Shown here one piece after another: positions 1 through 8,956 of a DNA stretch of 64,000 nt. The position numbers and the translations under genes are program-made. The stretch is taken from the NCBI GenBank assembly GCA_905233755.1, contig CAJODM010000003.1:1-64000 (forward strand). The letters run 5' to 3'. Under the pieces are notes generated by a model. That model saw only the letters and a program-made list of their open reading frames with translations, was not told where the DNA came from and did not search any database. Numbering within the stretch: position 1 is the stretch's first letter; the number at the start of each line of letters is the position of its first letter. Source of the DNA: an uncultured Ruminococcus sp. (GTDB lineage: Bacteria; Bacillota; Clostridia; Oscillospirales; Acutalibacteraceae).

Positions 1-1094
1 TGAAATTAGGGATCGTCGGGCTGCCGAACGTCGGCAAGTCCACGCTCTTCAACGCGATAACCAACGCCGGCGCCCAGTCGGCGAACTACCCCTTCTGCAC
101 CATCGAGCCGAACGTCGGCGTGGTAGCGGTGCCGGACAAGCGGCTCGACCGCCTCGCCCAGATGTACCACCCCGACAAGTACACCCCCGCCGTCATCGAG
201 TTTCTCGATATCGCGGGGCTCGTCAAGGGCGCGAGCAAGGGCGAGGGGCTGGGCAACAAGTTCCTCTCCAACATCCGCGAATGTGACGCGGTGGTGCACG
301 TGGTGCGGTGCTTTGAGAACGACGATATCATCCATGTCGAGGGATCGGTCGATCCGGTGCGCGATATCGAGACCATCGACCTCGAGCTGATCCTCTCGGA
401 CGTCGAGCTGGTACAGCGCCGCATCGACAAGGCGCAGAAGATGGTCAAGGGCGACAAGAAGTACCTCTCAGAGGTCGAGTTCTTCAAGCGGGTGCTCGCA
501 TCTCTCAACGAGGGAAAGCCCGCCCGCACCATCGAGTGTACCGACGACGAGCGACAGCTGCTCTCACAGGTCGCGCTGCTGACGGACAAGCCGGTCATCT
601 TTGCCGCCAATATGAGCGAGGACGACTTCTCCCATGGGATCGACACCAACGATCGCCTCGCCCGCGTGCGCGCGATCGCTGAAGAGCAGCACGCCGCAGT
701 GCTGCCCATCTGTGCCGAGCTGGAGGCGGAGATCGTCGGGATGGACAGGGATGAGAGGGAGCTGTTCCTCGGCGAGCTCGGGCTCAGCGAGAGCGGGCTC
801 GACCGGCTGATCGGCGCGTGTTACACGCTGCTGGGGCTGATCTCGTTCCTCACCGCCGGCAAGCCCGAGGTGCGCGCCTGGACGATCAAGAACGGCACCA
901 AGGCGCCCGCCGCCGCCGGCAAGATCCACTCTGACTTCGAGCGCGGGTTCATCCGCGCCGAGGTCATCGCGTATGACGACCTCATCGCGTGCGGCTCGAT
1001 GACCGCCGCCAAGGAGAAGGGGCTCGTTCGCAGCGAGGGCAAAGAGTATGTCATGAAGGACGGGGACGTCGTGCTGTTCCGGTTCAATGTATAG
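1..1094 (+). CDS. ychF: Redox-regulated ATPase YchF (5' end cut by one base)
   Basis: The protein is an Obg-family P-loop ATPase that associates with ribosomes in the cytoplasm. The window opens on the last two bases of the presumed ATG, so about 364 residues are readable, which is the normal family length. The P-loop GLPNVGKST lies at residues 6-14. The base-specificity motif reads NMSE (in AANMSEDD), the NxxE form that gives YchF its preference for ATP over GTP. The C-terminal part (KPEVRAWTIKNG to the end) is the TGS domain. A good intrinsic terminator follows, so the gene probably ends its transcription unit. Identification is firm; only the upstream context is missing. Confidence 0.96.
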   Translation, partial: KLGIVGLPNVGKSTLFNAITNAGAQSANYPFCTIEPNVGVVAVPDKRLDRLAQMYHPDKYTPAVIEFLDIAGLVKGASKGEGLGNKFLSNIRECDAVVHVVRCFENDDIIHVEGSVDPVRDIETIDLELILSDVELVQRRIDKAQKMVKGDKKYLSEVEFFKRVLASLNEGKPARTIECTDDERQLLSQVALLTDKPVIFAANMSEDDFSHGIDTNDRLARVRAIAEEQHAAVLPICAELEAEIVGMDRDERELFLGELGLSESGLDRLIGACYTLLGLISFLTAGKPEVRAWTIKNGTKAPAAAGKIHSDFERGFIRAEVIAYDDLIACGSMTAAKEKGLVRSEGKEYVMKDGDVVLFRFNV

Positions 1095-1118
1095 CGCATC
1101 CGACAGGATGCAGAGGAT

Positions 1119-1145
1119 AAAGGTCGCGCTGTTTGCGGCCTTTTT
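1119..1145 (+). terminator. Intrinsic terminator after ychF
   Basis: A 9-bp stem (AAAGGTCGC with GCGGCCTTT, one G-T wobble) and a 7-nt loop run directly into five T residues. It lies 24 bases after the ychF stop codon. Confidence 0.8.
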
Positions 1146-1160
1146 CTTATATATTAAGTA

Positions 1161-1204
1161 TTACAACATTGTAAATTGACGGGATATATTGTGTTTGATA
1201 TACT
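1161..1204 (+). promoter_or_regulatory. Promoter of the oxidoreductase/glycosyltransferase operon, with upstream palindrome
   Basis: A TTGACG -35 box (1176-1181) and a TATACT -10 box (1199-1204) are separated by 17 bases. Immediately upstream, 1161-1174 is a perfect inverted repeat, TTACAA-CA-TTGTAA, positioned like an activator or repressor site. The promoter call rests on consensus match and location; the operator is inference. Confidence 0.65.
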
Positions 1205-1245
1205 GTAATATGTCAAATTATGCACAATATGTGGAGGAAATGTCT

Positions 1246-2808
1246 ATGAAGAAGGTTCTGATCATCGGCGCGGGCCCCGCGGGGTTGACCGCCGCCTATG
1301 AGCTGCTCGACAAGAGCAGCGAGTATGAGGTGACCGTGCTCGAAGAGAGCGATATGTTCGGCGGGATCTCGCGTACCGTCAACTACAAGGGCAACCGCAT
1401 GGATATGGGCGGCCACCGGTTCTTCTCAAAGGTCCCCGAGGTCAACGAATGGTGGGAGAAGATGCTCCCCACCCAGGGCGCGATGCCGTTCGACGACGTC
1501 ATGCTCGGGCGAACCTCATCGGTCAAAGAGGGCGGCCCCGACCCCGAACAGACCGACCGCGTCATGCTCAGGCGCAACCGTCTGTCGCGCATCTTCTTCA
1601 ACCAAAAATTCTTTGACTATCCCGTATCGCTGAAGTTCGAGACCATCCGGAACATGGGATTCGGCACCACGATGGCGGTCGGGTTCTCGTATCTTGGGAC
1701 CGTGTTCCACAAGCGCGAGGAAAAGTCGCTCGAGGACTTCTATATCAACCGCTTCGGCAAGAAGCTGTACTCGATGTTCTTCGAGAACTATACCGAGAAC
1801 CTCTGGGGACGGCACCCGAGCGAGATATCGCCCGAATGGGGCGCTCAGCGCGTCAAGGGGCTGTCCATCCGCGCGGTGCTCAAGGATATCTTCGGCAAGA
1901 TAACGGGCAAGAAGAACCGCACGGTCGAGACCTCGCTGATCGAGGAGTTCGCCTATCCGAAGCTCGGCCCCGGCGAGCTGTGGGAGCTGACCGCCGCCGA
2001 GTTCGAGAAAAAAGGCGGCACCATCATCAAGAACGCCAAGGTCACACGGATCGTCAAGGGCGAGGACAACCGGCTCACCGGTCTTGTCTATGAGAAGGAC
2101 GGCAAAGAGGTATCGATCGACGGCGACTATGTCATCAGCTCCATGCCGGTCAAGAATCTGGTCGAAGGGATGAACGACGTGCCCGAGGAGATGCGCGCGA
2201 TCGCATCGGGGCTGCCGTACCGCGACTATATGACCGCGGGCGTGCTGGTTCCGCATCTAAAGCTTAAGAACCAGACCAAGATCAAGACCATCGGCGACAT
2301 CGTGCCCGACAACTGGGTCTATGTCCACGACAGATCGGTACAGATGGGTCGGTTCCAGATCTACAACAACTGGTCGCCGTATATGGTCAAGGATATCGAG
2401 AACACCGTTTGGATCGGGCTCGAGTACTTCTGCAACGAGGGCGATCAGATGTGGAGCATGACCGATGAGGAATTCGGCAGGATGGGTATCTCCGAGATGG
2501 TCAAGATGGGGCTCATCGACGACGAATCCGACGTCATCGACTTTCATGTCGAGCGCGTGAAGAAGGCGTACCCCGCGTACTTCGACACCTATGAACATAT
2601 GGATGAGCTGCGCGAGTACCTCGACACCATCGACAACCTCTTCTGTGTGGGGCGCAACGGCCAGCACCGCTACAACAACCTCGACCACAGTATGTGCACC
2701 TCGTTCGAGACAGTGCGCGCGATCCTCTCGGGCAGCACCGACAAGTCGGCGGTGTGGAACGTCAACACCGAGAAGGAATATCACGAAGCATCCAAAGAAG
2801 AATCATAA
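1246..2808 (+). CDS. NAD(P)/FAD-dependent oxidoreductase, amine-oxidase / UDP-galactopyranose-mutase-like
   Basis: A 520-residue flavoprotein. The N-terminus has the Rossmann dinucleotide motif GAGPAG (residues 8-13), followed by an acidic residue at the end of the second strand and the conserved FGG. Near the C-terminus, FCVGRNGQHRYNNLDHS matches the second FAD-contacting segment of amine-oxidase-type enzymes. The start at 1246 is chosen because GGAGG at 1233-1237 is 8 bases upstream; the ATG at 1240 is too close. Proteins of this type are often labelled protoporphyrinogen oxidase, but nothing nearby concerns haem. The two following genes are membrane glycosyltransferases, with only 1 base to the next start, so a role in making or modifying a glycan donor is more likely. 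The substrate is unknown. Confidence 0.8.
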   Translation: MKKVLIIGAGPAGLTAAYELLDKSSEYEVTVLEESDMFGGISRTVNYKGNRMDMGGHRFFSKVPEVNEWWEKMLPTQGAMPFDDVMLGRTSSVKEGGPDPEQTDRVMLRRNRLSRIFFNQKFFDYPVSLKFETIRNMGFGTTMAVGFSYLGTVFHKREEKSLEDFYINRFGKKLYSMFFENYTENLWGRHPSEISPEWGAQRVKGLSIRAVLKDIFGKITGKKNRTVETSLIEEFAYPKLGPGELWELTAAEFEKKGGTIIKNAKVTRIVKGEDNRLTGLVYEKDGKEVSIDGDYVISSMPVKNLVEGMNDVPEEMRAIASGLPYRDYMTAGVLVPHLKLKNQTKIKTIGDIVPDNWVYVHDRSVQMGRFQIYNNWSPYMVKDIENTVWIGLEYFCNEGDQMWSMTDEEFGRMGISEMVKMGLIDDESDVIDFHVERVKKAYPAYFDTYEHMDELREYLDTIDNLFCVGRNGQHRYNNLDHSMCTSFETVRAILSGSTDKSAVWNVNTEKEYHEASKEES

Positions 2809-2809
2809 T

Positions 2810-4516
2810 ATGTCAGCAAAACAACATCCGCTCGGGCACTTCTGCCACCGGCTTGCAAGCCACCCGTATCTGTGCGTGATCGTCGCGTGCGGGCTGCTGC
2901 TACCGTTCGGGCTGTGCCAGAAGGTGAACATCACCCTCGGCGGCCTGATCTATGCCCTCGTTGTGATCGCCGTGATCCTCGCTGTACTGGTATTCCTGGG
3001 CGGGATCGGCAGCACGATGAAGAAGAAGCTGACCGTCCTTGCTGTAGGGACGCTGTTCGGCGCGCTGAGCTTGTTTTTGTTCGTAGAGACGGGGCTGTCG
3101 TCGGCGGTCATCTTCTTCATGCCGCTGATCATGACAGCGTCGCTGATGCTGTACATGAAGATCAAGGGCGTGCTCAGCACCCGCAACTTTATCATGCTGA
3201 TGGTGCTGATGGGCATTGTCCTGCGGTTCGTGTACATCCTCTACACCACCTCGGACGTCCGCCAGCAGGACGTCGGCTACTGGGTCAGCGAGTGGGGGCA
3301 CGCAAACTACATCGAATACTGGTATAATAACGGCCTCAAGCTCCCTGACTTTGACGTGCGTGATATCTGGCAGTACTACCATCCCCCGCTGCACCACTGG
3401 ATCATGGCGGCGCTGCTGCGGGTATTCACGTTCTACGGGATGGACTACCTTGTCGCGTGTCAGGCGCTGCAGATCCTGCCGCTGCTGTACTCGTCGCTTA
3501 TCATGGTGGTGTGCTACCGGCTGTTCCGGTTCGTTATGCTCGACGGCACGCCGCTGATCGTTGCGATGGCGTTCGTCTGCTTCCATCCCACCCTGGTGCT
3601 GATGGCGAGCTACTTCAACAACGATATCCTATCGGTGCTGTTCATGCTCTCGGCGATGCTGTGGGCGCTGCGATGGTACCGCGCGCCAAGGTTCAGAATC
3701 CTTCTGCCCGTCGCGCTGTGCGTGGGGCTGGGGATGATGACCAAGCTCTCGGCATGGATGGTCGCGCCGGCGATCGCCGCGCTGTTCCTCTATGTGTTCA
3801 TCCGCGAGGTGGTGCGCTCCGAGCGCAAGGGGCGGACGATAGGGAGCTTTCTGTGGCAGTTCTTGGTGTTCGGGTTGATCTGTATCCCGCCCGCGCTGTG
3901 GTGGCAGGTACGCAATCTGCTCCTTTTCGACGTGCCGCTGACCTATGTGCCGGTCATCGGCGAGGACAGCGATCAGTATCTGGGGAACCTCAGCGTATGG
4001 CAGCGGTTCTTCGACTTCTCTGGGCAGCAGCTCACCTATGTCTTCAACGCGTTCGAGAACCTCGGTGCGCCGTATAATGATTCGAACATCTTCTTGGGCA
4101 CCATCAAGAGCTCGCTGTTCGGCGAGGGGCAGCAGTGTATCTCGACCCTATACTTCCCGCAGCTTGCGGTGATCGGGCCGGTGCTGTTCTGGATTGCGGT
4201 GCCGACCTATCTCATGCTGTTCTCGTCGTTCTTTATTGCACTGTTCCGCAAACGAGCGCCGTGGGACCTCGTGACGCGGGGATTCTTCGGCATCACGTTC
4301 ATGGTGATGCTGGTATCGTATATCTCGTTCTGCTTTGCCTATCCGTACACCTGTACGATGCATATCCGCTATATCGTGCCGCTGATCCCGCTGTCGGCGA
4401 TGGGGCTGGGGATCGTGCTAAGGACCACCCGCCATCGGGCGACGCGCTATATCGCCTATGCGCTCACCGGCGCGTTCTGCTCAGCGTCGGCAGTGCTGTT
4501 CATCATGATCGGCTGA
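2810..4516 (+). CDS. GT-C (PMT/ArnT-like, GT39-type) membrane glycosyltransferase, copy 1
   Basis: A 568-residue polytopic membrane protein with about a dozen hydrophobic segments. The first large extracytoplasmic loop, around residues 145-200, carries Asp residues after TSDVRQQ and the motif HPPLHHW. This is the arrangement expected for GT-C enzymes that move sugars from polyprenyl-phosphate donors to acceptors outside the membrane. Further conserved blocks include SYFNNDILSVLFML and GMMTKLSAWM. The ATG at 2810 follows the previous stop codon by one base, which suggests translational coupling. The next gene is a tandem duplicate. The family-level call is secure, but donor and acceptor are unknown. 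Confidence 0.82.
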   Translation: MSAKQHPLGHFCHRLASHPYLCVIVACGLLLPFGLCQKVNITLGGLIYALVVIAVILAVLVFLGGIGSTMKKKLTVLAVGTLFGALSLFLFVETGLSSAVIFFMPLIMTASLMLYMKIKGVLSTRNFIMLMVLMGIVLRFVYILYTTSDVRQQDVGYWVSEWGHANYIEYWYNNGLKLPDFDVRDIWQYYHPPLHHWIMAALLRVFTFYGMDYLVACQALQILPLLYSSLIMVVCYRLFRFVMLDGTPLIVAMAFVCFHPTLVLMASYFNNDILSVLFMLSAMLWALRWYRAPRFRILLPVALCVGLGMMTKLSAWMVAPAIAALFLYVFIREVVRSERKGRTIGSFLWQFLVFGLICIPPALWWQVRNLLLFDVPLTYVPVIGEDSDQYLGNLSVWQRFFDFSGQQLTYVFNAFENLGAPYNDSNIFLGTIKSSLFGEGQQCISTLYFPQLAVIGPVLFWIAVPTYLMLFSSFFIALFRKRAPWDLVTRGFFGITFMVMLVSYISFCFAYPYTCTMHIRYIVPLIPLSAMGLGIVLRTTRHRATRYIAYALTGAFCSASAVLFIMIG

Positions 4517-4537
4517 CCCCGAAAGGAAGTGCCCGTT

Positions 4538-6220
4538 ATGCCGTCACAAAGCCCTATACAGCGCATGCTCCATACGCTTTCTAAACACCCGTACCTCTGC
4601 GTGATCGTATCGTGCGTGCTGCTGATGCCGTTCGGGCTGTGCCAGAAATCAAATCTCGGTATCGGCTCCCTGTTCTATGTCGGCGTCGTATGCGCGGTGC
4701 TCGGGGGGATATTCGTCTTCGCTGTCGATATCGGCAAGTCAGCGGCACAGAAGGTCGGCGCCTTCATCGGCATTATCGCCTACGGTGCGATGAGTCTGCT
4801 GCTGCTGCAATCGACCGAGTATTCGTCGGCAGTGATGCTCGTGATGCCGCTGTTGCTGCTGACTGTGGCGGCGATATGGCTGTATCTGAACAAGGCGCTC
4901 TCCTCCCGCAGTCTTGTTATGCTGATGATAGCGGCGGGGATCCTGCTGCGGTTTATCTATGTCCTCTATACCGCGTCGGATATGCGCCAGCACGACGTCG
5001 GGTACTGGAACTGGACATGGGGCCACGCAAACTACATCGAATACTGGTATCACAACGGGTTGACGCTCCCCGACTTTGACGTGCGCACCATCTGGCAGTA
5101 CTACCATCCCCCGCTGCACCACTGGATCATGGCGCTGCTGCTCCGGTTCTATGCCATGATCGGGATCGACTATGACCTTGCGACCCAGGGGCTGCAGTTC
5201 CTGCCGCTGTTGTACTCGTCGCTCATCATGGTGGTATGCTATCGCATTTTCCGCTTTGTCAAGCTCAAGGGTGCGCCGCTGGTCGTCGCGATGATGTTCC
5301 TGTGCTTTCATCCCACGTTCGTGCTGATGGCGGGATTCTTCAACAACGACATCCTCTCGGTGCTGTTCATGCTCTCGGCGATGCTATGGGCGCTGCGGTG
5401 GTACCGCGCGCCGCGCTGGAAGAACATTCTGCCCATCGCGCTGTGCGTGGGGCTTGGGATGATGACCAAGCTCTCGGCATGGATGGTCGCGCCGGCGATC
5501 GCGGTCATTTTCGTCTATATACTTGTCAAAAATATCCGCCGCCCGTGGGGATACCTCGCTCAGTTCTTGGGGTTCGGGGCCATCTGTGCACCGCTTGCGC
5601 TGTGGTGGCAGGTGCGCAACCTGATCCTGTTCGACGTGCCGCTGACCTATGTGCCGTATCTCGGAGAGCAGAACAACCAGTATCTGGGCAATATGAGCGT
5701 GCTGCACCGGCTGTTCTTCTTCGGTGACGGACAGCTAAGCTACGTGTTCGACGCGTTCACCGACTATGGCGCGCCGTACAACGAGTTCAACCCCCACCTC
5801 GGGCTGATCAAGACTGCCCTGTTCGAAGAGGGGCATAACGGGCTGTCGACCGTCAACTTCCCGCAGCTGTCGGCGATCGGGCCGATGCTGTTCTGGATCG
5901 CGGTGCCGCTGTTCCTGTTGATGTTCGCGCTGTTCTTCCTGTCAATGTTCTCGAAGAAGACCCGGCTCGACGGTATTGTGCGGGTGTTCTTTGTGGCCGT
6001 GTATGTGGTGATCCTCGTCGCCTACTACATCTTCTGCTTCCAGTTCCCGTTCACCTGCACGATGAATATCCGCTATGCGGTGCCGTTGATCCCGCTGTCG
6101 GCGATGGGGATGGGGCTTATGCTCCAAGCCACCCGCAGCAAGACGCTCAGAGCCGTCGCCTATACCCTGACCGGCGCGTTCTGCTCAGCGTCAGCGGTGA
6201 TGTTCACGATGGTCGGATAG
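4538..6220 (+). CDS. GT-C membrane glycosyltransferase, copy 2 (tandem paralogue)
   Basis: A 560-residue paralogue of the preceding gene, with the same order of membrane segments, the same HPPLHHW loop motif and the same FFNNDILSVLFML and GMMTKLSAWM blocks. The N- and C-termini (FGLCQK near the start, GAFCSASAV near the end) are also shared. I use the ATG at 4538 because AAAGGAAG (4522-4529) then sits 8 bases upstream; the in-frame GTG at 4529 overlaps that site. Stretches of tens of bases are nearly identical at DNA level between the copies, for example around 3735-3775 and 5455-5500, which points to recent duplication or gene conversion. Different loop residues (QHDVGYWNW versus QQDVGYWVS) may change acceptor choice. 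Confidence 0.82.
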   Translation: MPSQSPIQRMLHTLSKHPYLCVIVSCVLLMPFGLCQKSNLGIGSLFYVGVVCAVLGGIFVFAVDIGKSAAQKVGAFIGIIAYGAMSLLLLQSTEYSSAVMLVMPLLLLTVAAIWLYLNKALSSRSLVMLMIAAGILLRFIYVLYTASDMRQHDVGYWNWTWGHANYIEYWYHNGLTLPDFDVRTIWQYYHPPLHHWIMALLLRFYAMIGIDYDLATQGLQFLPLLYSSLIMVVCYRIFRFVKLKGAPLVVAMMFLCFHPTFVLMAGFFNNDILSVLFMLSAMLWALRWYRAPRWKNILPIALCVGLGMMTKLSAWMVAPAIAVIFVYILVKNIRRPWGYLAQFLGFGAICAPLALWWQVRNLILFDVPLTYVPYLGEQNNQYLGNMSVLHRLFFFGDGQLSYVFDAFTDYGAPYNEFNPHLGLIKTALFEEGHNGLSTVNFPQLSAIGPMLFWIAVPLFLLMFALFFLSMFSKKTRLDGIVRVFFVAVYVVILVAYYIFCFQFPFTCTMNIRYAVPLIPLSAMGMGLMLQATRSKTLRAVAYTLTGAFCSASAVMFTMVG

Positions 6221-6320
6221 CTGACAGCAGAAGGGCGCGGTTATCCGTCAGAACTGCTATGCGCCTATCCCCTGTCCGCCCTTTGTGATCGCCCTTGCCG
6301 ATCGGCGGGGATGATCAATA
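6221..6320. other. Short intergenic spacer between convergent operons
   Basis: About 100 bases with no gene. No strong plus-strand terminator is visible here; the only strong hairpin in the gap is the one that follows, oriented for the minus-strand copper operon. Confidence 0.5.
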
Positions 6321-6360
6321 AACAAAAAACAAAGCCATCCTTCGTGCGTGAAGGATGGCT
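6321..6360 (-). terminator. Intrinsic terminator of the csoR-copA operon
   Basis: A perfect 11-bp stem, AGCCATCCTTC with GAAGGATGGCT (6333-6343 and 6350-6360), is followed on the minus strand by a T-rich tract (TTTGTTTTTTG). It lies 57 bases beyond the copA stop codon. Confidence 0.85.
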
Positions 6361-6417
6361 GCGCTTCGGGTCTGTCGCAGATGTGCGGCAGCCCCGTCTC
6401 ATGTCCGTCGTATCGGC

Positions 6418-6642
6418 TCAGATTTCTTCGCTCTCGGCCGATACGCCCTTGTAGCCCGCGTCGCTGATCGCTGCGATCAGCGCGTCGGTATCGAGGGGGG
6501 ACGCGCTCATGATCACGGTCTCGCCGGCTTCGTGCGAGGATGTGACGCTCTCGACGTCGAACTGACGCTCGATCGCTTCATCCACGTGCTTCTCGCACAT
6601 ATGGCACATCATGCCCTCGACCTTTACGGTAGTCTTAATCAT
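6418..6642 (-). CDS. Possible internally initiated CopZ-like copper chaperone within copA
   Basis: Codon 772 of copA is an ATG (6642-6640) preceded by AAGGAGAGG with 8 bases between GGAG and the ATG, as good a ribosome-binding site as any in this window. Translation from it would give a 74-residue protein consisting only of the HMA fold with GMMCHMC, the size and layout of CopZ. The linker just upstream (residues about 755-771) is hydrophilic and appears unconstrained. That the site is used is inference; the simple alternative is that the copA C-terminal domain was once a separate gene that became fused. Confidence 0.4.
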   Translation of the reverse strand: MIKTTVKVEGMMCHMCEKHVDEAIERQFDVESVTSSHEAGETVIMSASPLDTDALIAAISDAGYKGVSAESEEI

Positions 6643-8955
6643 ATGATCCTCTCCTTTTTCGTTCTCCTCGTCGGTCCACAGGTCGACGGGGGGTCTTTTT
6701 TCATTCCTATGCCGCTTGTGCGGGTCAAAGAGGTTGAGCCGCAAAGCGTTCGTGACAACACAGAAAGAGCTCAAGCTCATCGCTGCGGCGGCGAACATCG
6801 GGCTCAGCTCCCATCCGAACAGCGGGATCCATACCCCTGCCGCGAGCGGGATGCCGATGATGTTGTAGATGAACGCCCAGAACAGGTTCTGGTGGATGTT
6901 CCGCAGCGCCCGACGCGACAGCCGGATCGCCGCGACTGCGTCGCTCAGTCGGCTGTTGACGAGGACGATATCGCCCGCGTCCTTGGCGATATCGGTTCCC
7001 GAGCCGATAGCAATGCCGGTATCGGCAGTCGTCAGCGCGGGGGCGTCGTTGATGCCGTCGCCGACCATCGCGACCCTGCCGCAGGTGCGCAGCCGTTCGA
7101 TCAGCTCGTTCTTGCCTGTCGGGAGCACGCCGGCATACACGCGGTCGATCCCGACCGCCTCCTTGACAGCGTTCGCCGACAGGGCGTTGTCGCCGGTGAT
7201 CATCACCGTGCGCACCCCCATATGCGCAAGATCGGCGATCGCTTCACAGCTGTCATCCTTGACGGTATCCGCTGCAGCGAGCAGTCCCAGCACCCTGTGA
7301 GCCCACGCAAAGAGCATCACGCTCTTGCCTTGATGCGAGAACGCCGTCGCCGCAGCTTGCATCTCATCGGGGACCGAGAGCCGCGACAGCAGGAACTGAA
7401 CGTTCCCGGCGAGGATCGGCGCGCCGTCGAGCGTCGCCGACAGCCCGCCCGCGCTATGGGTCGAGAAGTCGGTACACGCACACAGCGGTATCTGCTCCTG
7501 TTCTGCATAGGCGGTGACCGCCAGCGCGAGCGGGTGGCTGCTCTTGTGCTCGAGCGCATAGGCGACGCGCAGCAGCTCGTCGCGGCTCACGCCGTCACAG
7601 GGCAGCACATCGGTCACCGACGGCTCGCCTCTGGTGATCGTGCCGGTCTTGTCAAGGGCGACGATCCGGGTGCGGCCCGCCGTCTCGACCGCCTCGGCGG
7701 TCTTGAAGAGGATCCCGCTGCGCGCGCCGACGCCGTTTGCGACCATGATCGAGACGGGTGTAGCCAGCCCCAGCGCGCACGGACAGCTGATGACGAGCAC
7801 CGCTATCCCGCGCTCGAGCGCATACGCCGCCCCGCTACCCAGCAGCAGCCACACCGCCGCCGTCACCAAGGCGATCCCGATCACCACCGGAACGAACACA
7901 CCGGACACCCTGTCGGCGATTCGCGCGATCGGCGCCTTGGTCGATGAGGCGTCATAGACGGTGCGGATGATCCCGGACAGGGTCGTATCCTCGCCCACGC
8001 GCGCCGCGCGGCACCGCAGGAACCCGCCGCGGTTCACCGTACCGGTATAGACCGTGTCCCCGGTATTCTTCTCGGCGGGGATGCTCTCGCCGGTGAGCAT
8101 GCTCTCGTCCACCGCGCCGCTGCCCTCGAGCACCGTGCCGTCGACCGGAATATGCGCTCCCGGACGGACGACAAAGATATCGCCGACCGCCACCTGCTCG
8201 ACAGGGACGGTATGCTCTGCGCCGTCGCGCTCGATCACCGCAGACTTTGGCGACAGGTCCATCAGCGCGCGCAGCGCAGAGGTCGTCCGGCCCTTGGCGC
8301 GCGCTTCGAGCATCTTTCCGAGCGTGATCAGCACGAGGATCATTGCCGCCGACTCAAAGTACAGGGTATCCATCAGCTCGGCCACCCGCTCCATATCGCC
8401 GTCGAGCGACGCGCGTGTCATCATCAGCAGCGCATAGGCGCTCCACAGAAACGACGCCGCCGATCCCAGCGATACAAGGGTGTCCATGTTCGGCGCGCGG
8501 TGGATCGCTCCGCGCACCCCGCTGACAAAGAACCGGCGGTTGATCACCATGATCACCCCGCACAGCAGCAGCTCGACGATCCCTATCGCGATATGGTTGT
8601 CGTCAAAGAACGCCGGCAGCGGCAGTGAAAACATCATATGCCCCATCGAGAAGTACAGCAGCACCACCAGCACGACGAGCGATACGACAAACCGCCTGAT
8701 CAGCGGGCGCACCTCATCGGGCAGCTCGACAGTATGGGGCGCGGGGGTCTCGCGTCCGGTCTGCTCTGCCGCGCCGTAGCCCGCGCGCTCGACCGCCGCC
8801 TTGACCGCATCATAGGACGCCTCGCCCTCGACGGTCATCGAGTTCGTCAGCAGACTGACGCTGCACGCGCTGACGCCGTCGACCGCCGACACCGCCTTTT
8901 CTACCCGCGCAGCACACGCGGCACACGACATGCCGGTCACTGTATATCTGTCCAT
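6418..8955 (-). CDS. copA: Copper-exporting P1B-type ATPase with N- and C-terminal metal-binding domains
   Basis: An 845-residue heavy-metal ATPase that would pump Cu(I) out across the cytoplasmic membrane. It has an N-terminal HMA domain (GMSCAACAARV, residues 8-18), membrane segments, the transmembrane metal site SCPCALG (about 388-394), the phosphorylation site DKTGT (about 434) and the hinge GDGINDAPAL (about 630). Unusually, a complete second HMA domain with GMMCHMC (781-787) sits at the extreme C-terminus after a charged linker and resembles the separate chaperone CopZ. The gene starts one base after csoR ends and shares its copper-responsive promoter. Copper is favoured over other metals by CPC plus the CsoR partner. 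Confidence 0.93.
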   Translation of the reverse strand: MDRYTVTGMSCAACAARVEKAVSAVDGVSACSVSLLTNSMTVEGEASYDAVKAAVERAGYGAAEQTGRETPAPHTVELPDEVRPLIRRFVVSLVVLVVLLYFSMGHMMFSLPLPAFFDDNHIAIGIVELLLCGVIMVINRRFFVSGVRGAIHRAPNMDTLVSLGSAASFLWSAYALLMMTRASLDGDMERVAELMDTLYFESAAMILVLITLGKMLEARAKGRTTSALRALMDLSPKSAVIERDGAEHTVPVEQVAVGDIFVVRPGAHIPVDGTVLEGSGAVDESMLTGESIPAEKNTGDTVYTGTVNRGGFLRCRAARVGEDTTLSGIIRTVYDASSTKAPIARIADRVSGVFVPVVIGIALVTAAVWLLLGSGAAYALERGIAVLVISCPCALGLATPVSIMVANGVGARSGILFKTAEAVETAGRTRIVALDKTGTITRGEPSVTDVLPCDGVSRDELLRVAYALEHKSSHPLALAVTAYAEQEQIPLCACTDFSTHSAGGLSATLDGAPILAGNVQFLLSRLSVPDEMQAAATAFSHQGKSVMLFAWAHRVLGLLAAADTVKDDSCEAIADLAHMGVRTVMITGDNALSANAVKEAVGIDRVYAGVLPTGKNELIERLRTCGRVAMVGDGINDAPALTTADTGIAIGSGTDIAKDAGDIVLVNSRLSDAVAAIRLSRRALRNIHQNLFWAFIYNIIGIPLAAGVWIPLFGWELSPMFAAAAMSLSSFCVVTNALRLNLFDPHKRHRNEKRPPVDLWTDEENEKGEDHMIKTTVKVEGMMCHMCEKHVDEAIERQFDVESVTSSHEAGETVIMSASPLDTDALIAAISDAGYKGVSAESEEI

Positions 8956-8956
8956 A

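Noticed and set aside
6355..7947. 530-codon open frame on the plus strand opposite copA
   Set aside because: It is a shadow of the copA coding strand in GC-rich DNA: its protein is Arg/His/Asp-rich without domains, and copA has every expected motif.
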